From assembly GCF_016808095.1 (NCBI RefSeq), contig NC_068977.1:682001-746000 (forward strand): a stretch of DNA of 64,000 nt, read 5' to 3'. How positions within the stretch are numbered: position 1 is the stretch's first letter; each line of letters begins with the position of its first letter. Under the pieces are notes generated by a model that had not been told where the DNA came from, did no database searches, and saw only the letters and a program-made list of their open reading frames with translations. This DNA comes from Vigna angularis (Eukaryota; Streptophyta; Magnoliopsida; Fabales; Fabaceae). Below, piece after piece: positions 35,626-49,813 of this stretch. The position numbers and the translations under genes were made by a program.

Positions 35626-35937
35626 TAAAGAAAAAGGCACAGTGTTTAATAAATATTTGCAATTCAAAGATGTACCAAATATCATTGTCCTTGATTATAA
35701 CCCCTTCACCACAACCAAGAACACCGATCCGTCAAAGAAGATGGGCAAAACATCACGAATATTGCTGGAAAATCGTCTGCATGCAAGGTGATGTTGTCCT
35801 AAAAGGAAACAAAGAAAGTAAAAGAGGAAATGGTTCTTGGTTTCTTTGATATGATGTCATGACACAAATCATCACTTGGCATAAAAAAAAAGGAATAATC
35901 TAAGCAGTTTACCAAAAATAGAAATCATGTTGCATGC

Positions 35938-35945
35938 TATAAATA
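35938..35945 (+). promoter_or_regulatory. TATA box of the first oxidoreductase gene
   Basis: TATAAATA in GCTATAAATAGC, 147 bases upstream of the ATG at 36085 and followed by a C/T-rich leader. Confidence 0.7.
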
Positions 35946-35946
35946 G

Positions 35947-37386
<1,440 letters not shown>

Positions 37387-38399
37387 TATGCATGCATGCC
37401 AAATTTCTCTCTGGCCTTATGACTCTTCTTTGCCTATTTCCTATTTCAGTGTCTGTGTTGTAATAAATCTCTTAGAGATATCAATGGTTGTTATCTTTGT
37501 TGTAAACTTATAACTAGCCTTTGGACCTTACAGCATGTATTATTCTGTTTTGTCAAATAATGATATGAAGATTATGCAGTATAATAATGTCTTTTGCTTA
37601 CTCTGTAATACAACATACAACCAAATATTAGGTTTTTTATGAATTTAATTTCTAATTACTCTCCTATTTCTGTGCTTACAAAGGTGGTTTTTATATAGTT
37701 TCTGTATTAAAACAAGGAAAAACTATTCTGTTTTAATCCGTCTTACATGATCAATTAAAACCCAATAGTTTCGAAATGCAAAAACAGAGACAAAATCCCA
37801 ATTTAAAGACCCTAATCCCCAATTGCAAAATTTCCGATTCCAAAAACTCTAGTCACAAAATTAACAAACAAAAATTCAATTCGAAACTCTAATGGTGATG
37901 GCAATAGGAAAAATTGAGAACTTATTTTATTCAAAATTTATTACAGTATATACCATTACAAATTTTGAATCTTTAAAATTGCATAGACGGCGACGGACCG
38001 CTGCAATTCCATCAAATTTTTCAAAAGATCTTGACGTCTTTGAAGATGGCTATAGACAGATAGATCTCCGAAACTTCTCTTAAGTAATTCATTGCTTTTT
38101 TCTGTCGATTTTTTCAGTTAAACAACATTTATTTTTTATAATTATATTAATTTTTTATGAACATAAGAAAATTTCTTGTTGCTTTTAGGTGTAAGAGATA
38201 ATTTGGTGGTGGTGAAGACAACATTTGTGCAATTTCAGTTCGCAATTAGTCCTGATAAGTCAAACATTGTCAATGATTCTAATAATGAATAGAGCTGCAG
38301 TTTTTTTTAAGCCAGAGGCTGACCCTGACCTCTTTTATACTTAGCCCATCAGATGAGAGCTGTGAATGAATTAGTGCCGGGTTAGCCCCCGAGCCCGAA
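37387..38399. other. Downstream region of oxidoreductase copy A
   Basis: 3' UTR and intergenic DNA. The stretch around 37690-37740 (TATAGTTTCTGTATTAAAAC ... CTATTCTG) is repeated at 51390-51435, next to an exon relic. Around 38130-38170 there is a short AT-rich stretch similar to 58545-58585. No gene supported. Confidence 0.5.
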
Positions 38400-39052
38400 A
38401 ATATCATAAACTCTCACCGAAATCCAACGCCTTCGCTCTCTCCCTCTCCCTTGTCTCCTCAACAACTCCCACTTTGACTCTTCGCCTCCCTTCACCGCCC
38501 TCGACGTTGACTCATCCGTCGCATACAGAAAAAAACGCTCCCGGAGCGCCCGCCAGCTCTCTTGGGTATGGCTTCTCAAATGCCAGCAGTTCGCCGCCTC
38601 GCTTGTTTGGCTCTACGACGGCGTCTTCCACCTCGACCGCACGGGCTCCGCCGGATCGCGGACTCAGCGTCACTGCGGGGCGATTCATTACGGTTCTACC
38701 ACACGCGATCCGCGTCTTCCTCGTGGTGGTGATTGTGCTCTTGGGTTCGAGCTCGTCGCATTTTAGGCGCCCCGGTTCCAGCGACGTCCTGGGCATGTTC
38801 CTCGTTTTCTTGTGGGTCGACGTCCGTGCTCAGTACCTGTTGCCACCGTTGCAAAGCCTGGTGAATTTGTACAGCGTTTTGTTCATGGTGCAGTCGGTGG
38901 ACAGGGTCGTTTTGATCTTGAGGTGCTTCTGGATCAAGTTTCGGAGGCTCAAGCCTGTGACAAGTGTGGATTACGTGGGTATTAACTCGGGGTATTAACT
39001 CGGAGGATTTCCCGATGGTGTTGGTTCAGATTCCCATGTGCAACTAGAGGGA
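38400..39052 (+). pseudogene. CSLC-type xyloglucan glucan synthase, 5'-fragment pseudogene
   Basis: Pieces of the N-terminal region of a cellulose-synthase-like C protein (xyloglucan backbone synthase of the Golgi) appear in several frames. RKKRSRSARQLSWVWLLK and FAASLVWLYDG lie near 38523-38625 in one frame. IRVFLVVVIVLLG, SSDVLGMF and PPLQSLVNLYSVLFMVQSVD, then CFWIKFRRLKPV, lie at 38710-38960 in another. FPMVLVQIPMCN lies at 39009-39044 in a third. A 13-bp tandem duplication (GGTATTAACTCGG at 38978 and 38991) breaks the frame and creates a stop. A TAG at 39045 replaces the Glu of the usual MCNE motif. The similarity ends at a GAG/GTAAGA exon-intron-like border near 39052, so only an exon-1 piece remains and the catalytic domain is absent. 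Recognition rests on the QSVDR and MVLVQIPMCN motifs. Confidence 0.75.
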
Positions 39053-39685
39053 GGTAAGAAGATGTAAGTTGCTTTGTTCTTTTAGAACGTCCGAACCTGG
39101 TGACTTTCAATGTGCTCAACTGATGTCTTGTTTAAATTATGTGCTCAACTGATGTAGATTTCAGTGATGGGAACTTTTCTACTATTGTGGCTTGGATGTT
39201 ATGTATTATGAGGGTCTTTCTGAGCGGTATTATGTTGACATGAATCCATAGAACATATTTTCTTGTTTGATTCGATGGTTGTATTCACTTTCTGGTTGTA
39301 TTCACTTGTCAGAAAGGCACTGAATTGTTAGCTCTAATCTCCTCTGAGATAGGATTAGGAAATGAAGGACAATCCTTCTTGGCAAAATCAAAAGGCACAA
39401 CTTTTCATGTTAGCATAATGTATATGTAACATCTCGTAACTTTCCCATCTCACATTCTTGATTTTTGGTTAATTATGTGATACAACAATTTAGAGTTTTT
39501 AGGTGTGGTTTGTTTCAGTATTAACTTATATGATCAAAACAGCCAAACTTATATTCTTGAATTCAAAAGGTTCGTGTCTTTTAATGTTTAATGTGTTTCA
39601 TGATTAATGTGACATTATGTTTCATGTGTTGGAATGGTGATTGATTTGGCTGATATTGAAGGTTAACATAAAGAGGTATTTCATG
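39053..39685. other. Spacer between the CSLC fragment and the Tekay element
   Basis: No homology recognised; possibly intron or flank of the decayed CSLC locus. The element target duplication GATAC is at 39686-39690. Confidence 0.4.
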
Positions 39686-39690
39686 GATAC

Positions 39691-42395
39691 TGTGAAACCC
39701 TCAATATTTAGCAATAATAATTCGGTGTTAAATCAAATTAATGCACACTCTAATCAATGCTTATCTCATTAAAACCCACTTCAAATCTGCTAAATCCTTC
39801 TGCTGGACACTGAAATCGAGCCTCATCATTCTTTGAAACACACACCACGTCACCCACTCAGTGCATTAAAAACGCACCAAGCTCTGCATGCACACACGCC
39901 ACTTGTCACGTTGGAAGTTTCCAATTCAGAGTTGGTGTGTAGGTGTCAACGTGAGAGACGTTCGTTCAAACGAATGAAGGTTAAACAAAATCTGAATTTT
40001 TGAAACTCTTTCTCTCACCTACACCATTCATCTTCTTCCTCAGAACTCAAACTCCTCATCTTCTCCAACTTCTCTCTAGAAACCCTAAACTTCTCTCTAC
40101 TGTAATCCTCACGTTTCTCCTCCGATCAATTTTCTGCAACCGTAGAAACGTTCGCGAGCCAGTAAGCTTCATTTTGATCCAAACATCTTTTGATCCTGTA
40201 ACCGGTAAGTTTCCCAGCCATACCCTAGTTCTGGAATCACTATGAACACTGTTTCGGTTGCATGCAAGGATAAGATCTGAGTTTCTGAGTTTTCTTTGAT
40301 TAAACTTAGTTAAGGAGCGTAAGAAAGAGCTTGTCGGGTAGAAAGTCATAGTTGGGCAGATTCAAGTTACACTGTTAAACGTTCACTGCTTATCCAGGTA
40401 AGGGAAGCTTATATGTTTAATTTATACTTGCATGTTGTGTAATCTGGATTGCATGTATGAAAAATATGAAGTTTGAGTTGTTATGGACGTTTACTGATAT
40501 CTGGTATGAATTCTGGTTTTGATTTATCTGTCATGAACGAGCACTGCCTGTATGTATTAAATACGTTGTGGACTTTGATTGAAATGCATGTTGATTTGAT
40601 TACGTATGAAGGGAGTATGGTTATTGTATAGTTGGAATGATTAAAATGATGAGATCTATATGATGATGATATTTAAGGTGAATTAAATCTGGAATGAAAG
40701 TTATAAAGTTTATAAATTTGAAATCTGGAAGAATTTTCTAAGGTTGAGAAATCTGGAATTTTATTCATCCCCTTTGCTAAATGACGCTCGTCACTGTACG
40801 GTCTTAAACCGTTCGGTTCCCCTTAAAATAACTTAGAATGAGATTCCTTCATTTGGAAAGAATTCTGCTCGTGAACGAGCGTCCCCATTTGAATCTTTGA
40901 GAGCGTTCGACCTTATGTCGAGCGTTCGTCTTTAAGAGCGTTCGACCTCATGTCGAGCGTTCGTCTTTGAGAGCGTTCGACCTCATGTCGAGCGTTCGTC
41001 TTTGAGAGCGTTCGACCTTATGTCGAGCGTTCGTCTTTGAGAGCGTTCGACCTCACGTCGAGCGTTCGTCTTTGAGAGCGTTCGACCTCATGTTGAGCGT
41101 TCGTCTTTGAGAGCGTTCGACCTTATGTCGAGCGTTCGTCTTTGAGAGCGTTCGACCTCATGTCGAGCGTTCGTCTTTGAGAGCGTTCGATCTCATGTCG
41201 AGCGTTCGTCTTTGACGGCGCACGGTATTCTACCAAGCGTTCGTTTGAAATAGCGCTCGGCTTATAACGAGCGTCAGTTCTAAATCGCGCAAGGTCCCAT
41301 ATCAAGCGCTCGTGCTAATTGATTAATTATTTGATAAATAGTGTTCGTCCAAATATTTCAATATTCAATTTCTTACGTTCGTTCAAATACTGGTATCAGT
41401 TTATTTTAACTGGTCAAACAGGGAGCCACGTCCGATCATCCAGTACTATAATTGAACGTTCGTCCTATTTCTTCAAAGGACTGAACGTTCGTTCTTTTGT
41501 ACTCTTAAAGTTAAATATGAGATTGATTATTAATTATGATGAATTACAGTGTGAACGTTATATCAAGTGATTTTATGATTATGGAATTTGAACGAGCGTT
41601 CCAAGGAGGAACGTCTCAGATGTGTTAAATGTTAAATTTGGTAAAGTATGAACCTGGATAAGTTAAGCCTCGCTGTCCATCCTGATATTCCGTGATACTT
41701 CTCTTCAAGTAGAAGGGGGTAGTCATGTGTGGGAATGGCAGGAGACCCTAGTCCTATTGAGTATTTTGGACAGATAGGGTTAACCTCGAGTGGCAGCTGT
41801 TTGGTGTATCCCAGTTACTACATCACTCGGGTGCAAGGACGCTTGTAACTACATGGTTCATACAGTCCGGACGGTCGTCTAATATACATATAAATTACTA
41901 TGTTACATTATGTTAAATTGTATGCTGTGCGCTTGCATCTAAATGTTAATTGTGTATGTTGAACGTATGAATTAAATATTATAAGCTTACCCTTGCGTTT
42001 CCATTGTGTTGTCTACTGTCCATGTGTCTTCCGTCTTGTCAAAATGCAATGATCATCCGTTGTGGGTGTGAGCAGATGGGGGTGCATCTCTTGAAGAAAT
42101 GCTGGAAGAAGAAAATTTGGAAGATGCAAATCTGGTAGAGGTGGAAGTCAAGGCCGAGCCTTAGAGTGCTCGTTAGATTAGGCTGTAAATGTTAGTATAG
42201 TTTGAACGATCGGCTAAGTGTTTTGTAAAGCCGTTCGTCCTGGTTGTCTTTGTTTTCGGATTGAACGTACGCTATTTTTGTATTCAAGCCGTTCGGCTTT
42301 TGAATTCTGCTTCCTGATGTAAAGACTGCACTGTTTATATTATTAATTGTAATTAATCCTGATTTATGGTAATTACGGTATTTTGGGATGTTACA
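39691..42395 (+). repeat. 5' LTR of the Tekay element
   Basis: 2705 bp. It contains nine units of a 35-bp GAGCGTTCGACCT/TCGAGCGTTCGTCTT minisatellite at about 40894-41215. Confidence 0.95.
40894..41215. repeat. 35-bp minisatellite, nine units
   Basis: Each unit pairs GAGCGTTCGACC with TCGAGCGTTCGTC, a partial inverted repeat (CGAACGCTC / GAGCGTTCG). The 3' LTR has eight units. Confidence 0.93.
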
Positions 42396-42399
42396 TTAG

Positions 42400-42412
42400 T
42401 GGTATCAGAGCA
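42400..42412 (+). other. Primer-binding site (tRNA-iMet) of the Tekay element
   Basis: TGGTATCAGAGCA, complement of the initiator Met tRNA 3' end, four bases after the 5' LTR. Confidence 0.95.
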
Positions 42413-42551
42413 GTTTTGTTCTTTTAAGGACACTGTAGGGTTATGGGTGCACTGTGTTTTTGCTGTGTGCTTATTTTATGTTTAATGAGTTATTATTGTT
42501 TTAACTCTTGGACATAACTAACGCTCGTTTTTCTCTGTATCCAGAGAATCA

Positions 42552-45500
42552 ATGGCACCTAGATTGCCTCCCCCTCCTCAACCGAATGAACCTGATGCTT
42601 CCAACAACTCTAGATTGTTGGAGAACGTCATTGAGAGACTCCAACAACAAAATGCCACCCTTATGGAACAAAACGCCACTCTGATGCAGCAAAACCAAGC
42701 TGCTATGCAAGGTTTGGAGGCCTCGCGTGTTAATTCTGAAAACACGCAAAGGCAATTGATGGAGATCTTGGCTGCCACAAGGGGTGCGTCTGGAGCATCC
42801 TCTTCAAACACTGCTCAACCAAATGCTGAATGGAGTTTGGAGAGTTTCCTCCAACATCATCCGGTCAAGTTCAGTGGGAAAGGTCTTCCGGATGAAGCGG
42901 ATCAGTGGCTTAGAGATATGGAGAGAATTTTCAACGCCAAGAGATGTCCGGATGAGAACCGCTTGGCGTATACGGAGTACTTGCTGACTGGAGAAGCAAG
43001 CCACTGGTGGGCGAGCGCCAGAGCCATTCTAACGGACGCTCACCAGCAGATTACTTGGGAAGTGTTCCGAAACAAATTCTATGAAGAATACTTCCCTGAT
43101 AGCGTCCGTTTTGCAAAGGAAGTTGAATTTCTACAGCTCGTCCAAGGCAGTATGACGGTTTCAGAATACACCAATAAATTCAAACACCTCGTGCGATTCT
43201 ATACTATGGCCACCAGTGAAGAGTGGCAATGTAGGAAGTTTGAGAACGGCTTAAGGAGTGACTTGAAAGTTATGATTTCAAGCTTGTGCATAAGGACGTT
43301 TCCTGCCATGGTTGAGAGGGCCAAGGTGTTGGAAAAGAACATGGCGGAAGCTGAACGACACAAGAAGCAGCAAACAGTAAGGGGGCCGATTGCCTCAAGG
43401 GGAAGCGTGAATCATAGAGGATCCCCTTACGTTCGTCCAGCAGTCAATGCGAGTGGATCTCAAGCCTTAGTTCCTGCTGGACAGTCTGGGCAGCAAGGTA
43501 GCGTTGTATGTTTCAAGTGTGGAGGGCCACATTATCGATCGTCATGTCCTCAACTGGTTGGAGTGAAATATTGCACTCGGTGTAGGCGAAATGGCCATCT
43601 GGAGAACGAGTGCAACATGGGCGGGCGTGCAGTAATGAGGCCGCCGAACGCTGGGAGAAATCAACAAGGAAGAGGTGGTCGAGCCCAAGCTACTGGACGG
43701 GTATATGCAATCACTGGAGCGGAGGCAGCTAGCTCAGGTACGCTCGTCACTGGTACCTGCCTAGTTCATGGAATACCTTGCTGTGTGTTATTTGATTCTG
43801 GGGCGACACACTCCTTCATCTCGAAGGCATGTGTTGAAAAGCTGGGAATTGTGGAGAGAGATATGCAGTTCGACTTGGTGGTATCAACACCAGCGGCTGG
43901 AGAGCTTAGGACATCTACCGTGTGCATTAGATGTCCTATTGTGGTTGAAGGGCATGGCTATAAGGTGAACTTAATTTGTTTACCTTTGAAGGACTTGGAA
44001 ATCATTCTAGGGATGGATTGGTTGGCTGCCAACCACATTCTCATAGATTGTGGCAATAAGGAGTTAGTATTTCCTGACGAAGATGAAGAATGCGTAGGTG
44101 TGACGCTCGGTCAATTGAAGGAAGATATTATGGAGGGCGCGTCTTGCTTTTTGATCGTGACGCATGAAGACCAAGAGCTGGGAGAATTGAGGCAAGAACG
44201 AACGTCCATTTTGGAGGAATTCCAGGACGTTTTTCCAGAAGATATACCAGGGTTACCTCCTGTGCGTGAGATTGAATTCACCATTGACCTGGTGACCACA
44301 GCAGCCCCTATATCTGTTCAACCGTACCGTATGGCGCCTGCAGAGTTGGTTGAAATCAAAAAGCAGATTGAAGAGCTAATGGAAAAGCAATTCATAAGAC
44401 CGAGCGTATCACCCTGGGGAGCGCCTGTGCTCTTAGTAAAGAAGAAGGATGGCAGCTCTCGGTTATGTATAGACTACAGGCAATTGAACAAGCTGACCAT
44501 CAAGAACAAATACCCGTTGCCAAGGATTGATGATTTGTTGGATCAGCTGCATGGGGCAACGGTGTTCTCTAAGATTGATTTGCGTTCGGGGTATCACCAA
44601 ATCAGGGTGAAGGAGGACGACATCCAGAAAACTGCTTTTAGGTCGCGTTATGGACACTACGAGTATGTAGTGATGCCATTTGGAGTAACAAACGCTCCTG
44701 CGGTGTTCATGGATTATATGAACCGCATCTTTCGGCCATACTTGGACAAGTTTGTGGTCGTTTTTATAGATGATATTCTCATCTACTCTAAGACACAAGC
44801 TGAGCATGAAGACCACTTGAGGGCAGTGCTGAGCGTGTTGAGGGAAAAGGAGTTGTATGCAAAACTGTCCAAGTGTGAGTTCTGGATGAAGGAGGTGCAG
44901 TTTCTGGGCCATATTGTGTCCGCTGGAAGGATCTCGGTAGACCCAGCAAAGGTACGAGCGGTTATGGAATGGGAACGTCCGCGTTCAGTCACGGAGGTGA
45001 GAAGCTTCGTTGGTCTTGCGGGCTACTATAGGCGTTTCATTGAGGGGTTTTCTAAGATAGTAGCACCGCTGACGCAACTTACAAGGAAGGATCAGCCGTT
45101 CGCTTGGACTGATCTGTGTGAGGAGCGTTTCCAAGAGCTGAAAGTGAAGTTGACGAGCGCTCCTGTACTGGTCATTCCGGACACGTCCAAGCCCTTTGAA
45201 GTGTACTGCGACGCTTCTCATCAAGGGTTGGGTTGTGTGCTCATGCAAGAGAGACGAGCGGTAGCATACGCGTCTCGTCAATTGAAGGTTCATGAGCGTA
45301 ACTATCCAACGCATGACCTGGAATTGGCAGCGGTCGTTTTTGCACTAAAGATTTGGAGGCACTACTTGTACGGATCTACCTTCCAAGTCTTTAGTGATCA
45401 CAAGAGCCTCAAGTACTTATTTGATCAGAAGGAATTGAACATGAGGCAGAGGCGTTGGTTAGAATTTTTAAAGGACTACGAATTTGAGTTGCTCTATCAT

Positions 45501-47102
45501 CCCGGGAAGGCCAATGTAGTGGCGGATGCCCTAAGTAGGAAGTCAGTGCATGTCTCGTTAATGATGGTGCGGGAGCTGAACTTGGTGGAGAGTTTCAGAG
45601 ATCTAAGGCTGCAGTTTGAGTTAGAACCGAACAGCATCAAGTGCTGTAACCTTAGAATATCTAGTGATGTGTTCGATCGAATCAAAATGAAGCAACGAGA
45701 GGACGAAGAGCTGGTGAAGGTATTAATAGCGCTCGGTTCGAACAAAGATAGGGATTTCAATACAGGAACGGATGGTATGTTGCGTTACCGGGGTAGGACG
45801 TGCGTTCCCAACAATGGCGAACTGAAGCGGATAATTTTGGAGGAAGCTCATCACAGCCGTCTTAGCATGCACCCTGGCATGACTAAGATGTATCAAGACC
45901 TCCGGAAATCATTTTGGTGGCCTGGAATGAAGAGTGATATCGCTCGTTTTGTGGCATCCTGCTTGACGTGTCAACGTGCTAAGGCCGAACACCAGAGACC
46001 AGGTGGATTACTTCAACCATTGGAGATTCCAGAATGGAAGTGGGATAGCATCTCCATGGACTTCGTGACTCATCTACCACGAACGGTTAGGAATCATGAT
46101 TCAATTTGGGTGATCGTGGATAGATTGACTAAAAGCGCTCACTTCTTGGCCGTGAATCTGAAGATGTCCATGACAAATTTGGCTAAGTTGTACATCAAGG
46201 AGATCGTTCGTCTTCATGGAGTGCCTTCAAGCATCATTTCTGACCGAGACACGAGATTCACATCTCGGTTTTGGCAATCATTGCAAGGCGAGTTGGGGAG
46301 CAAGTTGCAGATGAGTTCGGCATATCATCCGCAAACGGACGGCCAATCAGAACACACCATCCAGACGCTAGAAGATTTATTGAGGACGTGCGTCCTAGAC
46401 CACTTAGGCGCATGGGATGAGGTCTTGCCACTGGTAGAGTTCACGTACAACAATAGTTTCCAGTCTAGCATTGGAATGGCGCCGTTTGAAGCTCTCTATG
46501 GGAGGAAGTGCCGAACGCCACTTTGCTGGTTCCAAGAGGGAGAGAACGTGCTAACTGGACCTGAACTCATCCAGCAAACAACCGAGAAGGTTAAGTTGAT
46601 CCAAGATAGATTGAAGACGTCCTTGAGCAGGCAGAAATCTTATGCGGATAGAAGAAGGAGGCCACTGGAGTTTGCTGCAGGAGATCACGTATTCTTGAGA
46701 CTGAATCCGATCACGGGGGTAGGCAGAGTAGTACGTCCAAAGAAGCTGTCTCCCAAGTTCATAGGGCCGTACCAGATTTTGAAGAAGATTGGATCAGTAG
46801 CTTATGAACTTGCGTTGCCTCCTCAGTTATCAAATCTGCATCCGGTCTTCCATGTATCTCAACTCAGGAAGTATATAGCTAATCCCTCTCATGTCTTAGA
46901 ACTGGAAGACATTCAACTGCGTCCAGACCGAACATTGGAGTTACAACCAGTCCGCATTGAAGACGTTCGTACCAAGCTACACAAAGGAAAAGACGTTCGT
47001 TTAGTGAAGGTTGTGTGGGACGCCAAAACTGAAGATTCAACGTGGGAGGAGGAGAGTGCAATGAAGGATATGTATCCGCAATTGTTTACATGTAATTTCT
47101 GA
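42552..47102 (+). CDS. Gag-Pol polyprotein of the Tekay element (intact)
   Basis: 1516 aa from ATG 42552, single frame. Gag: Asn/Gln-rich coiled coil (20-75), retrotransposon gag domain around 100-230, then two zinc knuckles ([13 protein letters not shown] from residue 320 and [14 protein letters not shown]). Aspartic protease: [10 protein letters not shown] with Asp415. Reverse transcriptase: [12 protein letters not shown] and FIDD at 738-741. RNase [12 protein letters not shown] and downstream HDLEL. Integrase: HH-CC finger ([10 protein letters not shown] ... CLTCQRAK), then catalytic Asp1170, Asp1231 and Glu1267, with exactly 35 residues between the last two. The C-terminus (about 1455-1510) is a chromodomain-like region ending [15 protein letters not shown], thought to steer integration into heterochromatin. 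No stop or frameshift interrupts it. Gag and Pol share one frame, as usual in this lineage, so no frameshift signal is needed. Confidence 0.96.
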   Translation: MAPRLPPPPQPNEPDASNNSRLLENVIERLQQQNATLMEQNATLMQQNQAAMQGLEASRVNSENTQRQLMEILAATRGASGASSSNTAQPNAEWSLESFLQHHPVKFSGKGLPDEADQWLRDMERIFNAKRCPDENRLAYTEYLLTGEASHWWASARAILTDAHQQITWEVFRNKFYEEYFPDSVRFAKEVEFLQLVQGSMTVSEYTNKFKHLVRFYTMATSEEWQCRKFENGLRSDLKVMISSLCIRTFPAMVERAKVLEKNMAEAERHKKQQTVRGPIASRGSVNHRGSPYVRPAVNASGSQALVPAGQSGQQGSVVCFKCGGPHYRSSCPQLVGVKYCTRCRRNGHLENECNMGGRAVMRPPNAGRNQQGRGGRAQATGRVYAITGAEAASSGTLVTGTCLVHGIPCCVLFDSGATHSFISKACVEKLGIVERDMQFDLVVSTPAAGELRTSTVCIRCPIVVEGHGYKVNLICLPLKDLEIILGMDWLAANHILIDCGNKELVFPDEDEECVGVTLGQLKEDIMEGASCFLIVTHEDQELGELRQERTSILEEFQDVFPEDIPGLPPVREIEFTIDLVTTAAPISVQPYRMAPAELVEIKKQIEELMEKQFIRPSVSPWGAPVLLVKKKDGSSRLCIDYRQLNKLTIKNKYPLPRIDDLLDQLHGATVFSKIDLRSGYHQIRVKEDDIQKTAFRSRYGHYEYVVMPFGVTNAPAVFMDYMNRIFRPYLDKFVVVFIDDILIYSKTQAEHEDHLRAVLSVLREKELYAKLSKCEFWMKEVQFLGHIVSAGRISVDPAKVRAVMEWERPRSVTEVRSFVGLAGYYRRFIEGFSKIVAPLTQLTRKDQPFAWTDLCEERFQELKVKLTSAPVLVIPDTSKPFEVYCDASHQGLGCVLMQERRAVAYASRQLKVHERNYPTHDLELAAVVFALKIWRHYLYGSTFQVFSDHKSLKYLFDQKELNMRQRRWLEFLKDYEFELLYHPGKANVVADALSRKSVHVSLMMVRELNLVESFRDLRLQFELEPNSIKCCNLRISSDVFDRIKMKQREDEELVKVLIALGSNKDRDFNTGTDGMLRYRGRTCVPNNGELKRIILEEAHHSRLSMHPGMTKMYQDLRKSFWWPGMKSDIARFVASCLTCQRAKAEHQRPGGLLQPLEIPEWKWDSISMDFVTHLPRTVRNHDSIWVIVDRLTKSAHFLAVNLKMSMTNLAKLYIKEIVRLHGVPSSIISDRDTRFTSRFWQSLQGELGSKLQMSSAYHPQTDGQSEHTIQTLEDLLRTCVLDHLGAWDEVLPLVEFTYNNSFQSSIGMAPFEALYGRKCRTPLCWFQEGENVLTGPELIQQTTEKVKLIQDRLKTSLSRQKSYADRRRRPLEFAAGDHVFLRLNPITGVGRVVRPKKLSPKFIGPYQILKKIGSVAYELALPPQLSNLHPVFHVSQLRKYIANPSHVLELEDIQLRPDRTLELQPVRIEDVRTKLHKGKDVRLVKVVWDAKTEDSTWEEESAMKDMYPQLFTCNF

Positions 47103-47125
47103 ATTTTCGAGGACGAAAATTTTTG

Positions 47126-47138
47126 TAGTTAGGGAGAA
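47126..47138 (+). other. Polypurine tract of the Tekay element
   Basis: TAGTTAGGGAGAA immediately before the 3' LTR, downstream of the gag-pol stop. Confidence 0.85.
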
Positions 47139-49808
47139 TGTGAAACCCTCAATATTTAGCAATAATAATTCGGTGTTAAATCAAATTAATGCACACTCTA
47201 ATCAATGCTTATCTCATTAAAACCCACTTCAAATCTGCTAAATCCTTCTGCTGGACACTGAAACCGAGCCTCATCATTCTCTGAAACACACACCACGTCA
47301 CCCACTCAGTGCATTAAAAACGCACCAAGCTCTGCATGCACACACGCCACTTGTCACGTTGGAAGTTTCCAATTCAGAGTTGGTGTGCAGGTGTCAACGT
47401 GAGAGACGTTCGTTCAAACGAATGAAGGTTAAACAAAATCTGAATTTTTGAAACTCTTTCTCTCACCTGCACCATTCATCTTCTTCCTCAGAACTCAAAC
47501 TCCTCATCTTCTCCAACTTCTCTCTAGAAACCCTAAACTTCTCTCTACTGTAATCCTCACGTTTCTCCTCCGATCAATTTTCTGCAACCGTAGAAACGTT
47601 CGCGAGCCAGTAAGCTTCATTTTGATCCAAACATCTTTTGATCCTGTAACCGGTAAGTTTCCCAGCCATACCCTAGTTCTGGAATCACTATGAACACTGT
47701 TTCGGTTGCATGCAAGGATAAGATCTGAGTTTCTGAGTTTTCTTTGATTAAACTTAGTTAAGGAGCGTAAGAAAGAGCTTGTCGGGTAGAAAGTCATAGT
47801 TGGGCAGATTCAAGTTACACTGTTAAACGTTCACTGCTTATCCAGGTAAGGGAAGCTTATATGTTTAATTTATACTTGCATGTTGTGTAATCTGGATTGC
47901 ATGTATGAAAAGTATGAAGTTTGAGTTGTTATGGACGTTTACTGATATCTGGTATGAATTCTGGTTTTGATTTATCTGTCATGAACGAGCACTGCCTGTA
48001 TGTATTAAATACGTTGTGGACTTTGATTGAAATGCATGTTGATTTGATTACGTATGAAGGGAGTATGGTTATTGTATAGTTGGAATGATTAAAATGATGA
48101 GATCTATATGATGATGATATTTAAGGTGAATTAAATCTGGAATGAAAGTTATAAAGTTTATAAATTTGAAATCTGGAAGAATTTTCTAAGGTTGAGAAAT
48201 CTGGAATTTTATTCATCCCCTTTGATAAATGACGCTCGTCACTGTACGGTCTTAAACCGTTCGGTTCCCCTTAAAATAACTTAGAATGGGATTCCTTCAT
48301 TTGGAAAGAATTCTGCTCGTGAACGAGCGTCCCCATTTGAATCTTTGAGAGCGTTCGACCTTATGTCGAGCGTTCGTCTTTGAGAGCGTTCGACCTCATG
48401 TCGAGCGTTCGTCTTTGAGAGCGTTCGACCTTATGTCGAGCGTTCGTCTTTGAGAGCGTTCGACCTCACGTCGAGCGTTCGTCTTTGAGAGCGTTCGACC
48501 TCATGTTGAGCGTTCGTCTTTGAGAGCGTTCGACCTTATGTCGAGCGTTCGTCTTTGAGAGCGTTCGACCTCCTGTCGAGCGTTCGTCTTTGAGAGCGTT
48601 CGACCTCATGTCGAGCGTTCGTCTTTGACGGCGCACGGTATTCTACCAAGCGTTCGTTTGAAATAGCGCTCGGCTTATAACGAGCGTCAGTTCTAAATCG
48701 CGCAAGGTCCCATATCAAGCGCTCGTGCTAATTGATTAATTATTTGATAAATAGTGTTCGTCCAAATATTTCAATATTCAATTTCTTACGTTCGTTCAAA
48801 TACTGGTATCAGTTTATTTTAACTGGTCAAACAGGGAGCCACGTCCGATCATCCAGTACTATAATTGAACGTTCGTCCTATTTCTTCAAAGGACTGAACG
48901 TTCGTTCTTTTGTACTCTTAAAGTTAAATATGAGATTGATTATTAATTATGATGAATTACAGTGTGAACGTTATATCAAGTGATTTTATGATTATGGAAT
49001 TTGAACGAGCGTTCCAAGGAGGAACGTCTCAGATGTGTTAAATGTTAAATTTGGTAAAGTATGAACCTGGATAAGTTAAGCCTCGCTGTCCATCCTGATA
49101 TTCCGTGATACTTCTCTTCAAGTAGAAGGGGGTAGTCATGTGTGGGAATGGCAGGAGACCCTAGTCCTATTGAGTATTTTGGACAGATAGGGTTAACCTC
49201 GAGTGGCAGCTGTTTGGTGTATCCCAGTTACTACATCACTCGGGTGCAAGGACGCTTGTAACTACATGGTTCATACAGTCCGGACGGTCGTCTAATATAC
49301 ATATAAATTACTATGTTACATTATGTTAAATTGTATGCTGTGCGCTTGCATCTAAATGTTAATTGTGTATGTTGAACGTATGAATTAAATATTATAAGCT
49401 TACCCTTGCGTTTCCATTGTGTTGTCTACTGTCCATGTGTCTTCCGTCTTGTCAAAATGCAATGATCATCCGTTGTGGGTGTGAGCAGATGGGGGTGCAT
49501 CTCTTGAAGAAATGCTGGAAGAAGAAAATTTGGAAGATGCAAATCTGGTAGAGGTGGAAGTCAAGGCCGAGCCTTAGAGTGCTCGTTAGATTAGGCTGTA
49601 AATGTTAGTATAGTTTGAACGATCGGCTAAGTGTTTTGTAAAGCCGTTCGTCCTGGTTGTCTTTGTTTTCGGATTGAACGTACGCTATTTTTGTATTCAA
49701 GCCGTTCGGCTTTTGAATTCTGCTTCCTGATGTAAAGACTGCACTGTTTATATTATTAATTGTAATTAATCCTGATTTATGGTAATTACGGTATTTTGGG
49801 ATGTTACA
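47139..49808 (+). repeat. 3' LTR of the Tekay element
   Basis: 2670 bp, 35 bp shorter than the 5' LTR. The difference equals one minisatellite unit (eight copies at about 48342-48628 instead of nine). Confidence 0.95.
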
Positions 49809-49813
49809 GATAC

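Larger units (their letters stand above)
39691..49808 (+). mobile_element. Complete Tekay-like (chromovirus) Ty3/Gypsy LTR retrotransposon, ~10.1 kb
   Basis: LTRs at 39691-42395 and 47139-49808 begin TGTGAAACCC and end GGGATGTTACA. The flanking 5-bp target duplication GATAC is perfect (39686-39690, 49809-49813). A tRNA-iMet primer-binding site lies four bases after the 5' LTR and a polypurine tract abuts the 3' LTR. One uninterrupted 1516-aa Gag-Pol with intact catalytic residues fills the interior. The LTRs differ by only about seven substitutions plus one 35-bp minisatellite unit over 2.7 kb, so this is a very young and possibly active copy. Confidence 0.96.
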
